DNA of 64,000 nucleotides from Pteria penguin (lineage: Eukaryota > Mollusca > Bivalvia > Pterioida > Pteriidae), in the NCBI GenBank assembly GCA_035048485.1, contig CM068585.1, forward strand, positions 54,803,910 through 54,867,909. The letters are read 5' to 3'. The notes beneath the pieces are model-generated. The model had not been told where the DNA came from. It saw only the letters and a list, made by a program, of their open reading frames with translations, and did not search any database. Made by a program: the position numbers and the translations under genes. Shown piece after piece: positions 1-13,900 of this stretch; the stretch's first letter is position 1; each line of letters begins with the position of its first letter.

Positions 1-837
1 TTACAAGTGTTAGGCATTGTAAGAATCAGTGAAAACAAACTGACATTCACTCTTGATGTATATTGTACTTTCTATAAAGTTGACGAAAAGCTTGCCCTGA
101 ATCGTCCTCTAATGGTGACTTTTGCTATTACAAACAAGATTTTCTGTGTGTAGGCGTATCAATCTCGAAATGTTTTTACAAGTTTTGTAATGAGAAACTT
201 TGATAACCTTCTTCATTCCCTCCTCCTCCCTGCGTTGTTTTACACAAACATTTTGCATTATTTTGTTATACCTACATGTATACAACCTCGTATTGTATGC
301 TGGAATATGACTTTATCTAACATGAGAATCATGTGAAGTGCGGATTATTAAATATTCATGATAACTTTGTGTTCTTTTCATCATATCCCAGAGTTTTAAT
401 AATGTTTCTTGTTCTTGTTTTATTCAAAAGACGTCATTTGATATGAATAATAATTACCAGACTTCATTCTTTGTTTGGCTTTAAGTTATTTGTTTTTGGT
501 TTTTTTTGAAAACCCCGCTACGCCAAAGCCAATGTTCTGTAAAAATCACTGCTTTTGGGTATGAATATATATTTGCATTTATATATAATGCATTGTTATA
601 TAAACATTGGGAAATGCATTAGATATTTCCACATTGTTACACTATATGAAATCAGTAGTATAGATTAACTTTCTCGTACTGCCTGTCTGTTTATAAATGT
701 AGTCGTGATACTCGAGAGAACTAAAAGGAGACAACGAAGTGGAAAATTAAGTAAATTGAACTAAGATGGAATACGTTATTCGTTTCATTTTATTCTCTTT
801 TACCATACAATATAAACTATTTAGACTGCATCAAATT

Positions 838-1000
838 CGTACCAAGGGGTTAAGCGATAAGTCCTTGATTTGCGGTGCTGACGATCCGGGTTCGATTCCT
901 ATATTCCGCAATCATGTTTAAGACGTTGGTTACATCCTTGTTCCTTGTCGCAATATAACCACAAACTTGTTGAAATCGAAGTAAAATAACCAACCAGCAA
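838..1000 (+). mobile_element. Older copy of the same SINE subfamily
   Basis: A diverged tRNA-like head with gatccgggttcgattcctat, then tttaagacgttggttacatc and aagtaaaataaccaaccagc. Degenerate ATTCGTAC/ACTCGTAC words at the two sides could be the target duplication. Confidence 0.7.
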
Positions 1001-1779
1001 CTCGTACTAAACCTGTTGGAATACTATTTAAAATAATGCATTCATTGCATAAATCTACCAGAAAAAAAGAAAAAGAAATCCGATTCAGTGTTTTGACTCA
1101 CGTCGTGAAGAACGTACGAGCCAAACCACAATAAGTACATAGACATATATCACAAAACCAAGATTCTAATACATTTGGGATCCTTTATGTGCTATGTCTA
1201 CCATGACATCGGTTTCATCCAGAAGACTCAGTAAATATATCATAGTAGAGACAGTTGGGATTAGAATGACTTGGTTCAAAGTAAAATGGAACGGTCAGAT
1301 AAGTATTTTAGTGTGGGAAATGTTATCTGTATTGTCGATCCTCACCTCTTATAGTTCATTAACCATATATTGAATGGTTTTCTAGATCCAAATTCTAATT
1401 ATTTTGACCAATGACCTTGACACAGTCCGTAATTCGAATTTACCGTTTTCGCCGAATTCTAATAGAAGTAAGTGACAGGTGCTGTTAGCAAATTGATTGT
1501 TTACTCTACTCAGAAAACCACTCTGACTTCCTCTTTAGGGTTTCCATACACTACTTAAGGAATTGACACCTTTATTGGTGTTAAAAAGAAAATAAAGTAT
1601 GCGCTGGTGTAGAGGATGCTTTTTTGTTCGTTTTCTCTTTTGTGTATGTATAATACAACTTGTCATTTTTCAGAGTGTTGAATGATATTTCGTATAGAGA
1701 CATTCTCTAAACATTTTGATAACCCGTTTGGATCACTTCTATACATCAGATTAGACTTAGTCAACATTTACCAATGAAC

Positions 1780-1995
1780 GTATTAGATAGGTGTTTGTTA
1801 ACCACACCATTTGTTTGGCTTTTGTCAAATTAAATGACCGTCCTACGTCGGTATCGTAATTGCACTAAAATCAAATATTTTTGTAATGTGTTATATGTAC
1901 TAGTATATTATTGATATTCATGTATTGTATAGCTCCATGGTGACTCCATGCCACATAACAGTAACTCCTCTTTTTTCTTTCGTAGTAAGCAGGAG
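1780..1995 (+). repeat. Interspersed repeat copy 1 ('gttaaccacacca...ccatggtgact')
   Basis: Contains gtttgttaaccacaccattt, gtcggtatcgtaattgcact, tattcatgtattgtatagct and ccatggtgactccatgccac, then tctttttctttcgtagtaag. Partial copies are at 35.09-35.21 and 54.98-55.09 kb. Confidence 0.65.
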
Positions 1996-4618
1996 ACTTT
2001 CTGTATACTAGCTCTGACTCCATTTAGGTTATTTACTTTAATGTTAGGTTGATGTCCAATGGTATTTATTTTTCTTTCGCTGATTGGGTATGCCCTTCAG
2101 TAGCAGTGTCTGAGCAATTGAGTTTGGTGCACGATATGTGCATTTTTGGAAACAAAATAAAAGATATGAAACAGATTTGTTTTATTCAGAAAGATTATAT
2201 AAACAAATCATTTGAACACATATTAATATAATTTACATCTATCAGAACATGAGAATGATTTTCTGTCACTTCAACATAAGACGTAAAAACCAAAGCATGT
2301 AATTGTGGTTAATGTACAAACCATAAAAATACTATGATACATGTAATTAAGATATTCACAGACATATCGATGTGCGAAAATTATATAATCTACATGTATT
2401 GAAGAGCGTACACCACAACGTCATCCATAGTCATTGTCACGTGATACGCAAACATTTGATGTTTGGTAGAGGTGAAAAGAAATAACGTATGCAAGCTAGG
2501 TACACATGTAGGTACAACATGTAATTAAATATAACAGCAAATCAAGTTTATGGAAATAATTGGATTGCTCGTTTTGGAAAATCCTTGGTTTTGGAGGGTA
2601 ATGCTTTCTATAGATTCCTGTTTATCCTATTTGTGTTATTCATACTGTATTGTTTTATTGTTTATGCTTTAGTATAGTTGCATTTGATTTCTCTCAAGTT
2701 AACGTTCAGGTGACGATAACATAGGGTTAGGCAAACAAAATAAAATGTTTTGCATTATTTCTGAATTCTGTATTCATAGTTATATAAGCCCATATCATAT
2801 AACTTAGAATAAATTACAACACATTTTAAAATAAAGACAAAAATGTAATAAAATTCAAAAGCCAATTACGTAATGTTTGCATTGGAAATGGCTGAGACGT
2901 TTCTTTTGTAACTTTCGTAATTAATAACTATAGGTATAACTATATATCTGTATTATTATATTAAGAAGTAAAGTGCCCAGATACGATACGGTAGTCCATA
3001 AAGAACATGCGTTCTACTGGGGAAAATAGAGATATATATGATACTACTTGAGCAGGTATACCTCGTAGTCTAATGAGGTGGTAACGGTAATAATTTTGAC
3101 ATTTTATTTTCGTGACAGTATAGCAGTATTGAACACTAATCTGCTAAAACCTTCGAATGCTGATAGTACACAAGAAGAAATATTGACCCAGTGGTTGTAA
3201 GTACTGTAAGAACATGTACATTAATTTCTGACACAATAGTGCTCGTTCTGACATCATATATGCTTATATGATACTCAAGGCCTAAATTCTGGTTATCCAA
3301 AATATTTGTAAAGCAAACCTTTGTCAAAACTACGAAAAGGTAAGAAGCAAAAAGCCACCCTAACGACCATTGAAATAACCCCTAATTATAAATCAAAATA
3401 TTCAACAAAGTATCTAATGATGTATATAGTTTTTCTTAGTACAGCAGTACTGACACCTTGATTCATTTTATATATCACATTTAAATTTTTTATGCATTGG
3501 GGAGGTACTGCTTTTAAGGGAAAAAAAATACAAACTGTCATCTTGGTTTTGAAGTATATGCCGTAATGAAAAATAAATATCAGTACATATATATGTGTAT
3601 AAAGTTGGTGCACCATAAATGACAATCTATGTCTCTTCAGTGATGGTCCGAAGTTCGAAACTGTTGTAAGAGTTTGAAGTGCAAATTAATTACCGAATTG
3701 ACCTAAAATAAATGCCAAAAAACAATCCCAGGATAGACGTGTTCATGAGGGAGATATTTCTTAGTTTTAGAGTAATTTACATGCTTTTGTCACAATAAAT
3801 TTGTAGTTTATGCCCTCGGTAACTAACATCCGCAAGCAATGGGTTTCGCCCGATGGTTAAATCAGATGCGCTTGTTTTTTGTTTTCTATTTTGTCGAAAT
3901 CCGCATCTTTTGCACAAAAAAATTAACGTATATATGTTCTAATATCTATTATTTCTATATATATATCTGTAGCTCTGACTCAATACAATGAAATTCCAAT
4001 AGATGTTTTTGTGAGGACAGCCGTTATGAAAGATGAATATCAGAATATGTATATAAATGTACGTGCAAAAATTTGATTCATGATATACTTCACATTACGT
4101 CAAACTCTAAAGCTGTACATGGGGGGAGAACAATTTACCAAATTTTATCGTGATCTTGAAGTATACTCCATAATGTAAATTATATCAGAATATACATAAT
4201 TTAGTGTACTATATGCGCATTTAGATAGTTTATGTCTCTACAGTATTGATCAAGTTCGAAAAGGTGGAAATCCAATTATAAATGCTTGAAAAGCAAAGTT
4301 ATTACCAAATTAACCTTAAAACGAGAGGAAAATCAATCTCAAAACAGACTTGTGCATGATGGAGTAATCGCTTGAATAATTTATAAACTTTTGTCACAGT
4401 GAATTGGAAGAAAACAAAGAGAAGCTAGTGATACCACGAGGTACCAACAATGTAAGTATATTAGCAGGAGTGTAGCCCAGAGGTATTAATAATTATACAA
4501 AAGATATCTATCTGTATTACTTCATTGTACCACATAAACATTTCAACAAATTATGGCATTATTATTATACATACATTGGTCCGGTTACCAAAATATTATT
4601 TACGAAATTGAAAAAAAC

Positions 4619-4648
4619 GAGAGAGAGAGAAAGAGAGAGAGAGAGAGC
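4619..4648. repeat. (GA)n microsatellite
   Basis: An uninterrupted GA run apart from one AA. Confidence 0.9.
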
Positions 4649-7026
4649 TGTACTAACAACCACTGGTGATAAAACGTAAGTTCATAAAAAGTTATCGTTC
4701 CAGTGGTATTAATATCTACAGGTACATATATGTTTGTATCATTTCACCACATGCGCATTCGATCACTTCTGCTTCCTTTGTTACTCTTAAGTCCTAAATT
4801 CCGAAATATATGTCAGAAAATGACCAAAAAGGGTTCCAAAAATAACCTAAACGTAAGATCCCAAAATCCATCTATGAACAGAAATATGAAAGGGGATATA
4901 TTTCTATTCTTAGAATACTTCACCAATTTATATCATAATTTTGAAGTATATTTTTGTGTTAGGACCGCAGTAAGGTAAGCGAAACTAAAGACACCATGGC
5001 ACCTTAGTTTCGCAGCAGCAGTATCCACCAGTTTTATTTACACAACATATATGCCTGTGTTACTGCGTTGAACTTTTTGACAAATAAAGAATCGTGACGT
5101 TTTTGTTATGATAAAGTCATAGTTTGCGGAAATACAAAAGAAACGAAAAAGCCAAGTAAATGACAAATGTCTGTATAAGGGACACACTGCTTAGCATGTG
5201 GAATAATAATAAACGTTCAGCAAAGTATATTGTGAAGTACACATTACATCAGCAGTTCTGATCTGTTGATTCATCATATACCTTAAATACATAATGTTAA
5301 AATATTCTTGAAATAAAATAATGCCGAAATTGACCTAAAGTTGGAGCCATGAGAAATACTGATTCGGTTTTAGGAAAATTTACAAATTTTTCCATGATAG
5401 ATTTTTAAGTATATCATCATTTAAAGTATATCATATATCAATACAGTTTTAATAAAAAACTAGACAAATGATAGTTCTAGTGCTAAACGGACATCAGCAG
5501 CCTTATTTACCATGTGGTATTAATAACAACAGGAACGTATATATATATAAAAGTGTACAATATTTCAGTATGTTTTCATGACAGATTTGAAAAAAAAGTA
5601 GCTGGGGACACTTTCGAATACACATCCCCAGTGGAATTGATAATTACAAGAACATATTCATTTGTACATATTCATTTGCACCACATGCATATTTTGACAA
5701 TTTTAGTATCATTAGTGATGTTCAATGCCTAAATTGCTGAAATTCATACTATGTGCAATATCCATGAAATCCAATTTACTAAATAGATATATTGTGGAAT
5801 CTAAAATATTACGAAACTGACCTAAACTAAAAACCAAAATAATAAAAGTCATTTTTGGACAGGGCTTGGGACATTGGTATTTTGTTTTTCTTTTAGAATA
5901 ATTTACATTATTTTATAATAACCTTCGGAGTAATTTATTGGTATCTACTTAGCAGAGTAGTATCCTCATAAATATCTCTGTCCTTAGGTTGATTCTTTGA
6001 CCTCTTTTCCCGACCATTTAAGTTTTAACTCGGCTCTTGAAATATTTACATCATTCGATTTCAAATAATTCGACTATGGGTTGTCGAAATGCGCATTTGG
6101 TGCAATATATTATAACGTATATAATGCAATACTTATTCAGTGTTACATCAAAAACCGATCTACAAACTGAGCTATCCATAAAGATTTTGGTTAGTTGTTA
6201 CATTGGTGTTTTACATCGCTTTCAACAATTTTTCAGTTATATCGTGTTATAAGCAGGGAGTTACCAACCTCTTACACATAGTGGCTCAATTCGGGAATCG
6301 AATCCTGATTAATCGAATAAGAAACCTGTCCCTTATCTGTGAAGATGAAACTACTTTAATTTAGAATAATTTATATCAATTTATACTAGGGCAGCTGCAT
6401 TGAAAAGTGTGTCAGCAGTAGTATAATATGGTATTAATAGCTATAAGAATATTTATACCTCTGTCATTCATTGCAAAACCATACGACAAAGCTTAACAAT
6501 CTTGTGATACTTAAGTCTGCAATGGCAGAAATCCAAAATATATGTGGAGCAAATGAATTGATACGAACCTGTAGAAACCGACAGAACCACAACACAGGTA
6601 GATCACCAAGTTGAAAACATATGTATGCATTACGGAGATACTTCTAAGAATTAGGATACTTCAAACTAAATACGTTATGATGTATATATGCCTTCTCAAT
6701 ACAGCAGCACTAACAACTTAAGAGCATATATACTTGCAGAAACTGACTGTAAGATATGCACGTTTCGACAATTTTGTCTCTTTATTTATGTTATAGGGCT
6801 TAAATGTGGAAGTCCAACATATTTTTAAAGCCAAATATATTAGAAATCGGAAACAAAAGTAAGAGCCGAGAATTAATGTTACGGCAGACGTTTCGACTGA
6901 AATACGCTTTGATTTTTAGAATAATTCAGATACCTTCTTTATAAATTTGAAGTAAATGTTTTCGAGTTTCCACAGTCGTACTGGGATCGAGGTACTTCTG
7001 ACAACCAATATTCCAAAAGCAGAGTT

Positions 7027-7089
7027 ATCGTCCCAGTGATTATATTATAAACCCAGTGATCATATTATCGTCCCAGTGATTATATTATC
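7027..7089 (+). repeat. Three tandem copies of a ~21-bp unit
   Basis: atcgtcccagtgattatatt, then aaacccagtgatcatattat, then cgtcccagtgattatattat occur head to tail within the larger decayed array. Confidence 0.75.
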
Positions 7090-8335
7090 GGTATCAATCA
7101 ATGATAAAAAGGACTACTAAAACATCTTTTCTTTAATCTAAATTGTGTAAATTCAAAATATTTAAAGAGCAAAGATATTACCAAATTGGAACAAAACTAA
7201 AACCACCAAAATTTATTCAAAAGCAGAACTATGGATTTCTGTATACAATTTCGTTTTTGGATAATTTAGAAATTTTCATCATAATATGGAAAAAAAGTTG
7301 GGTTTTTGTTCAGTGAAGAAGTGCTGAGATCTGGAAAACTAAAATTGTACAAGTAGCGTGATTGTACTATTATCAACTAAATGTACACAGTTCATTTATT
7401 GCATTATATTTGCATTTCCACATTTCCATTTTTCTTTCCAGTGGACGTTTAGGACCTAAATTCTTGAAATTCAAAATAATGACCAAAATGTAGGATATAA
7501 TCAAAATAAGAAAATTAAGAAAAAAAAATGAGAGGGGGCAGAGCTATACATAAGAAAGATACTCCTCACCTTCATGGTAATTAAAACATTCTAAAAGTGA
7601 ATTTTTAAAAACACATTTCTGTCGATGCAAAGTACTAACATCTGGACTGATGATATCCTTTGAACTTACAGTGCACCGAGTGGTAATATTAACTATAAAC
7701 ATATATAGATATCTTTTTGTATCAGTATAGACCCCTGATGCACTCGCTTTCAAAGAGTTCATCAACAACGGTGTTATAAGGAAGCCGATTTTAGCAGTAC
7801 ATTTAAATTAAAGTCGGTATGAATGCCCATTTTGAATAACTCTTCAGTTGTATTTCAAATCTAAATTGGGGAAATTCAAAATATTTGAAGAGCAAAAATA
7901 TTACCGAAATGACTTAGTAGTAAGACACAAAACCAATTTACAGACAGATTAAGCGTGTGAAAGGTACTCCTAAGATAAAATAATTGACAAAATTTCGTCG
8001 CAGTAAATCGTGTATATATGTTGAGTTAGTACAGAATTCTGATGCAGGTCTGGCGACACAGTCAAATATTGATGATACATCTGCAACGGCGGTTGTTAAT
8101 TCATAAGAACATACGTGCCTGTGCTTACTCATTGCACTGTTTGCGCATTTCGACTACTTAACCCACTTTATTGATTTTAAAGGCCTACACTGTTGAAATA
8201 TTTTAGAAGAACAATATTAACAAATTTATCTAAAACTAAGAGTCAAAATCCTATACAGATAGAGTTATGCACGGAGGAGATACTCCTTAGTTATAGAATC
8301 ATTGACGAAATTGTCGTTTTCATCTACATCTAATT

Positions 8336-9267
8336 GTATGTTGATTATAAATATATAATTATTTATCATTAATATGTTGCAGAAATCTTCAACGAAAAAA
8401 AAAATCACCTAAACAGCTTACCATAACTTTATAGAATATGAAAAACTAGAAGGTGTCCTTTTATAATGACCGAGCAGAGAAATCTAGATTCAACAATGTG
8501 GTAGATTATGGGGTAGAAACCATCACAGCCTAGCATAGAAAAGTCATCTGAATTAATGCAAAATATGAATAATATGTTCGAAGTTCCTTTTATAAGATCC
8601 TTAGGTAAATTGTTGAAAACAATAAAAGAAAATGATAAATAAATAAATAAATAATTATGATGGCGACGGCGACGGAAGACGACGAAGATGATGATGATAA
8701 TAATAATAATAATGATAATAATAATAATAATAATAATGATAATAATAATAATAATAGATCAAATATCACAACCTGCATCAAATGTATTATCGTATCCTTA
8801 TTTGTACTTTGTGCTCACCATCCTTATTCGTTTGCACATGATCATGAACAAAAAAGTTTGATGACATGTCAGAAATCAACATTTTCGTTCCAAATATGCT
8901 TGAATTGTTGTAGATTCTATATTAAAACATAAATATATGCAGAAAAATAGTGTATTAATAGAGAAGATGCATGTTTATCAATATATGCAAAATATATGTG
9001 CAAACATTAAGAAAGCTAAAAGGATACGGAACAGGTTTGAATAAAATCATTTAAAAGGTACTTAACTGAAAATACATATGACAATACTTAGGCACTGACT
9101 TAGACATCAGTTTAAAATAGTCATACATCAAAGTGAATATTCATACACCATTGAAATTCCAACTTGTGCCACTCTCATATTTTCACTCCCGTTGATCTAA
9201 CTGAATTGCAATACTGCTCTCCTCCTAGTCAAACAATAAGTAATAATATTAACCGTCAAAGAACAAA
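8336..9267. other. Region downstream of gene A; no gene seen
   Basis: Likely holds the gene A 3' untranslated region, but no AATAAA is found in the expected position on the minus strand within a few hundred bases. Otherwise microsatellite and unique AT-rich DNA. Confidence 0.4.
8697..8756. repeat. (AAT)n/(GAT)n microsatellite
   Basis: A trinucleotide run preceded by gacgacgaagatgatgatga. It creates Asn/Asp-rich and Ser/Leu-rich open frames on the two strands, neither supported as a gene. Confidence 0.9.
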
Positions 9268-10934
9268 TTATAGAATTTGGAAGATCACGTTGCAATAATT
9301 TAATTTTAAATGCGTTGTTACCACTAATACTATTGTAGAGAATAGATTTTCATCTTTAACAATACTGTCCTTCGTTTCGAATGTGACATTCATTACAGGT
9401 TCAGGTTCGTTACGTGAGAAAATTTCTTCCGACTGTGGTTTAATCACTTTCAAGATGATCAAAAATTAAGAAAATCACTCCAGTTCTCCAATTGCCCATT
9501 ACATTCATACATATAGTGAGGTGAGCACTGTGGTATAAATCCCTTCTAACCCCCCCCCCCCCCTTTCCCACCATTAATGAATAATAATAATACTTATTAT
9601 GAAATAAATAACAATAAAATAACATAATTAAAGAATAATCAATAATTAATCTTCCCTTTATTGGTTTACACGGAAAATCATCATAACAGTATACATGACA
9701 TTTTTAAATTGATTTGGCTTTTTCTTTTTATATGTATAAATGGCATATAATCAAAAGTTGTCGACCCCGTGCATTTATGAATATTCTAGATTGAAAGAAT
9801 TGTCGTTATTAGTCAATATAATCTTTTTTCATCTCTTTTTCCCTTAAAATCAAAATGCTTCATTTTGGTCCCCTGATTACCTTTAAACACTCTCATTGCT
9901 AACAAACTTCTAATTGACATAGACATTTTATCACTATGTTAATTCCACTTTTTTCACATTGACGGCTTTACTAACGTTCATCTTAAACAGGAATTCCTTG
10001 TATAATCAAAAGACTTGAAATAATTCTCTATCTAACCAAAAGGATCAATGATTCAACGACGGTTTGATTAGAGTATTCTACTTATTTATTGTATCAAAGT
10101 AGATCGGGCGGAAAACTTTTTGAGTATACCTCGTATATGTTCATTTATCTTTCATTTATTTGTTTATTGTTTTAAGTCATTTCGATTTTATTGCTCAAAG
10201 TCTCAATCTACCAGAATCGATTGTCCTTACTTATCTACTTGTAGCGAACGTATACAATACATCCCGTGTTTTATCCACCTTACTTCAGTACGAAATAAAT
10301 AACTACATGTATATAATGATAATAAAAAATAAAAATCCAAATCCATACGTAACAAATAATAATTCACCAAATGCATGTTAATTTTTGTTTTTATAATGTA
10401 TAGTGTACTTACGTTTTTTCTTGCAATTGGTTCTTTTAAATACTCCAACACGCTTGAATCTTTCTCTATTACCAATGATAAAAGAGAAACGTTTTCTATA
10501 TTTTACCAGAATTTAACTAATATACACAGAATATCATAAAAGTAACCAAAGTGTATTTCCCAATAAAGCAAAAAAAAAAAAAATGATTGGAAATGACTGA
10601 CGAAGCAGTGAAAGCATGCCACGACACAGGGCCTCGATTTTCACTGTCTCATCCGAAAGACAGAACACCTGCCTCCCGATCAGCAGGCGAGCGCGATACC
10701 ACTAGACCACGCCGTCTCACATTTAAACAAAGGACAGAAGACAAGCATAACCACCTTTTTGTTGCATATTTTTCCTTTGTTAATATGTATGAGAGTATCT
10801 TTCACATGTAAAGATTCTTTTTACATTTTACATGGCTCCGCAAAAGTTAATGTACTCTATAGCTGCATCGAGGTGAAATAGGGTGTAATAAGGTCTATAT
10901 TAAATATAACTCAGAAATATAGAAAAAAAAAAAC

Positions 10935-10991
<57 letters not shown>

Positions 10992-13900
10992 ACAAGCACA
11001 TTTCGACCAATCATCTTAGTATCAATTCAGTCAGCATATGCCTATTGCGACAACTTATGTATTCTCAGTCAAAACCAAAGACACAAAAATCTTAACTGCT
11101 GTTGAAATAAGATTTCTTTTACGAATTAATTTCATATAAGGAATTAAAGCCTATCTAAGGTCTTACCTGTTCAGGAATGTAATATTGGTTGATTTCTGGA
11201 TAATTTACCAGAGAATATAATAAATTATAATCATATATCTCTTATTCGTGATTCAGAATTAACCTTGGATACCTACATTGATTGAATAACTGTTGTTTTA
11301 CGTCACTCCACTTTTATTTCTCATAAATTGTGATGGCATATGCCTGATGCAATGCATATAAATTTAGAGCTTTGTTACGGATTCACCCGAAGCAGTGAGG
11401 GAACTTTAATGCCTACCGTGACATAGGACCTCGGTTTTTCTGTCTCATCCGAAAGACAGAACACCGGTATGCCCTGGGCGGGAGTGGAACCCGGAACCTC
11501 TCGATCACGAGCCAAGCACCTTATAAATTGTGCCGCAGCGGCTATGGACACCTACAATCCATCAGCAGTTGTTACACAAACTATGAATATATATTCTATT
11601 CAAGATCGGAACCAGGTGTGCAGTGGTGTACAAAAGGCAGTCAATCATATATTTCTTTTCATATCAGTAAGTAAACTATGAATTTATGATGCTTTGTCAA
11701 CGATTAACACATAAAACTTATTGGACACTATATACATTATACACGGAGACATCCGGATAAAGCAAATGGTAATTTATTTTAATGGCTCTGAACCGTCAAA
11801 TACAAGAAAAGTATGCATCTCTCAAGATATACTGTTCAAGCATGCAGTCCTAGTCATTATATTGGATCTCATGTAAAACTTTCCTTTTTCCATAAAAGTA
11901 CGATACACATGTATATAAACAATCCTTTCTCTATCACAAAAGAATATATAATTTAAATTTGTGTCCCTCTGGTTTTATCCATCTTAATAACTTTGATGAC
12001 AATGCATTGTGGCTGTTAGCTGTTGACAAAATGAATGTTAAGGTGGTAAGACATGTCTTGCCGACATTTTATAGGTAAACAATTGATAAATAGTTGTCGA
12101 TTTAACTTTGTAAATTCTTATTGCATGTTCATATATAATATATATTTATAAATATCTAAACACTCACATACCCCAACAAATAGTAATAAATAAATCGTTA
12201 CGTTACAGACCAGGAATGATCCAAGCAACTAAAAGAATTACCTTGTAATCTCTTTTTTCTCTGACGTTTATACAACAGGCCTAGGAAGATGACAATACAT
12301 ATGGATGTCAAAACTGGTATACATGATATTATGATGAAAATAACTGTGTCGTTGTGAGATGCAAAGTGAGCTGGCCTATAATAATACAAAATAGTAATCA
12401 TATCAATGAAACATTACGATTGAAACCATTAGAAATAATCGAATAGTACAATTGTAGTATCAACCCAACTATGGCGAATAAAATACATGGTTGATTGATT
12501 GATTAACTATTGTTTTACATCACTCCACTCAAGTATATTGTGACGGTATCTGCCGGATGCATTGCATACAAATCTAGACCTTCGCAACGACCCACCCTAG
12601 ACAGTGAGACACTTTCCACGTGTCGCAATAGGAACTCGGTTTTTACTTTCTCATCCGAAAGACAGAACACCAATGCGCCAAATGCGGGAGTTGAATCTTG
12701 GACCTCTCGATCACGAGCCGAGCATCTTATTTACTTGGCCACACGGGTTTGCGAATAAAATACATACTAATAATAATAACAATAAGAATAAGAATTGGTG
12801 ATGGTGGTGATGATAATAGTAATAGAAAAGTAATAATAACAAATACTTTTTACGTAGGGATCACTTTATGCCAATTTTACAAGCATCACATAGGGAATAC
12901 TATTCAGTTGTATTGCATAAAAGAAGTAAATGTATGTTAAACATTATTAAAATTTTCTTACGCAGGTGTAAAAGGTGTTGTTGTGATCGGACCAGTTTCA
13001 TTAGTTGCAGTTATATTACCAGATGTAATGCATGCAGGATCTGAAAAAGTAAATATTAATAGAACGTCTTTAATTTTGGGGTTGATTAAGGGAAGCTGAC
13101 TGAACAGAATAGCCGCATATCCAGAATAAATGAAACGACATAGTAAGATTTGTATGAAATGGGAACGCAGGGGTTTTGATATAAAATGTTCTAAAACTGA
13201 TTTATCTTATAGACATAAGATGTTGATAGGAATCTGCAAATTGGAAATGGTTGTGTGAAAACTTCATCATAAATCAGAGATCTAGAATGCGTTAAAACTC
13301 ATGGGACTGTTTAATTCTTTTTGGGCAAATAATAGTCTACAAGCAAACGGATGCTCAAAAGAAAAAAATATGACAGAAGACATTTGACCAAGCTGTATGA
13401 TACAAATCAAAATGGACCTGCACACAAAAAACAAATTAAAGGGCATGCACATAACGCATGGTAACAGTCAAATAACTATAGAAAATTACAAAAAATATTC
13501 AATTGTATTTCAGTTACGTTACTGACATAAGACGATCAATTAGAGTAATAAACGTTGTGAACAGGGTTACGGACTCTGACATTCCCATTAGCAGGTAAAG
13601 CAGCACAACAAAAGGACACACATTTACAGATAAACCTCCATATAAATAACAAAGATCATCAGGTTTCTGACGAGAATGAAAACTTCACAGGAAATATTTA
13701 TGGAATAATATTGCTCGTATCAATAGAAAAAAAAAACAAAAACAAAAACAAAAAACAAAAAAAACCCCAAAAAACAAACTTAAGGCGACATCAACTAGGA
13801 GTCTCCACTAACAGTCAGAGGGGAAGAGGCTCAGGGCAGTGTCTCCTCTAAAAAAGTTTGGACAACAATTATAATAAAATCCCCATTGCCCTGTTAAATT

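Larger units (their letters stand above)
1..3239. other. No gene seen; AT-rich with old repeats
   Basis: Apart from the SINE at 0.84-1.0 kb and the repeat at 1.78-2.0 kb I find no supported exon. The only frames (60-63 codons) lack coding-like composition or splice context. Confidence 0.5.
3240..8335 (+). repeat. Decayed array of one 0.3-0.75 kb repeat family, about 12 copies
   Basis: The same order of phrases recurs: a word like aaattcaaaatatttgaaga + gcaaagatattaccgaaatt + gaccta, then cagactta..catgagggagat..ccttagttttagaataattt, then cagcagtactaacat, then aacatatatacctgtgt and gcacatttcgacaa. Anchors near 3310, 3670, 4270, 4800, 5310, 5760, 6525, 6810, 7150, 7460, 7870 and 8190 are about 290-760 bases apart. 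Copies are heavily diverged. Short open frames here are not genes. Confidence 0.7.

Noticed and set aside
8590..8932. Open frames rich in Asn/Asp or Ser/Leu
   Set aside because: Produced by the (AAT)n microsatellite on both strands; no splice or homology support.
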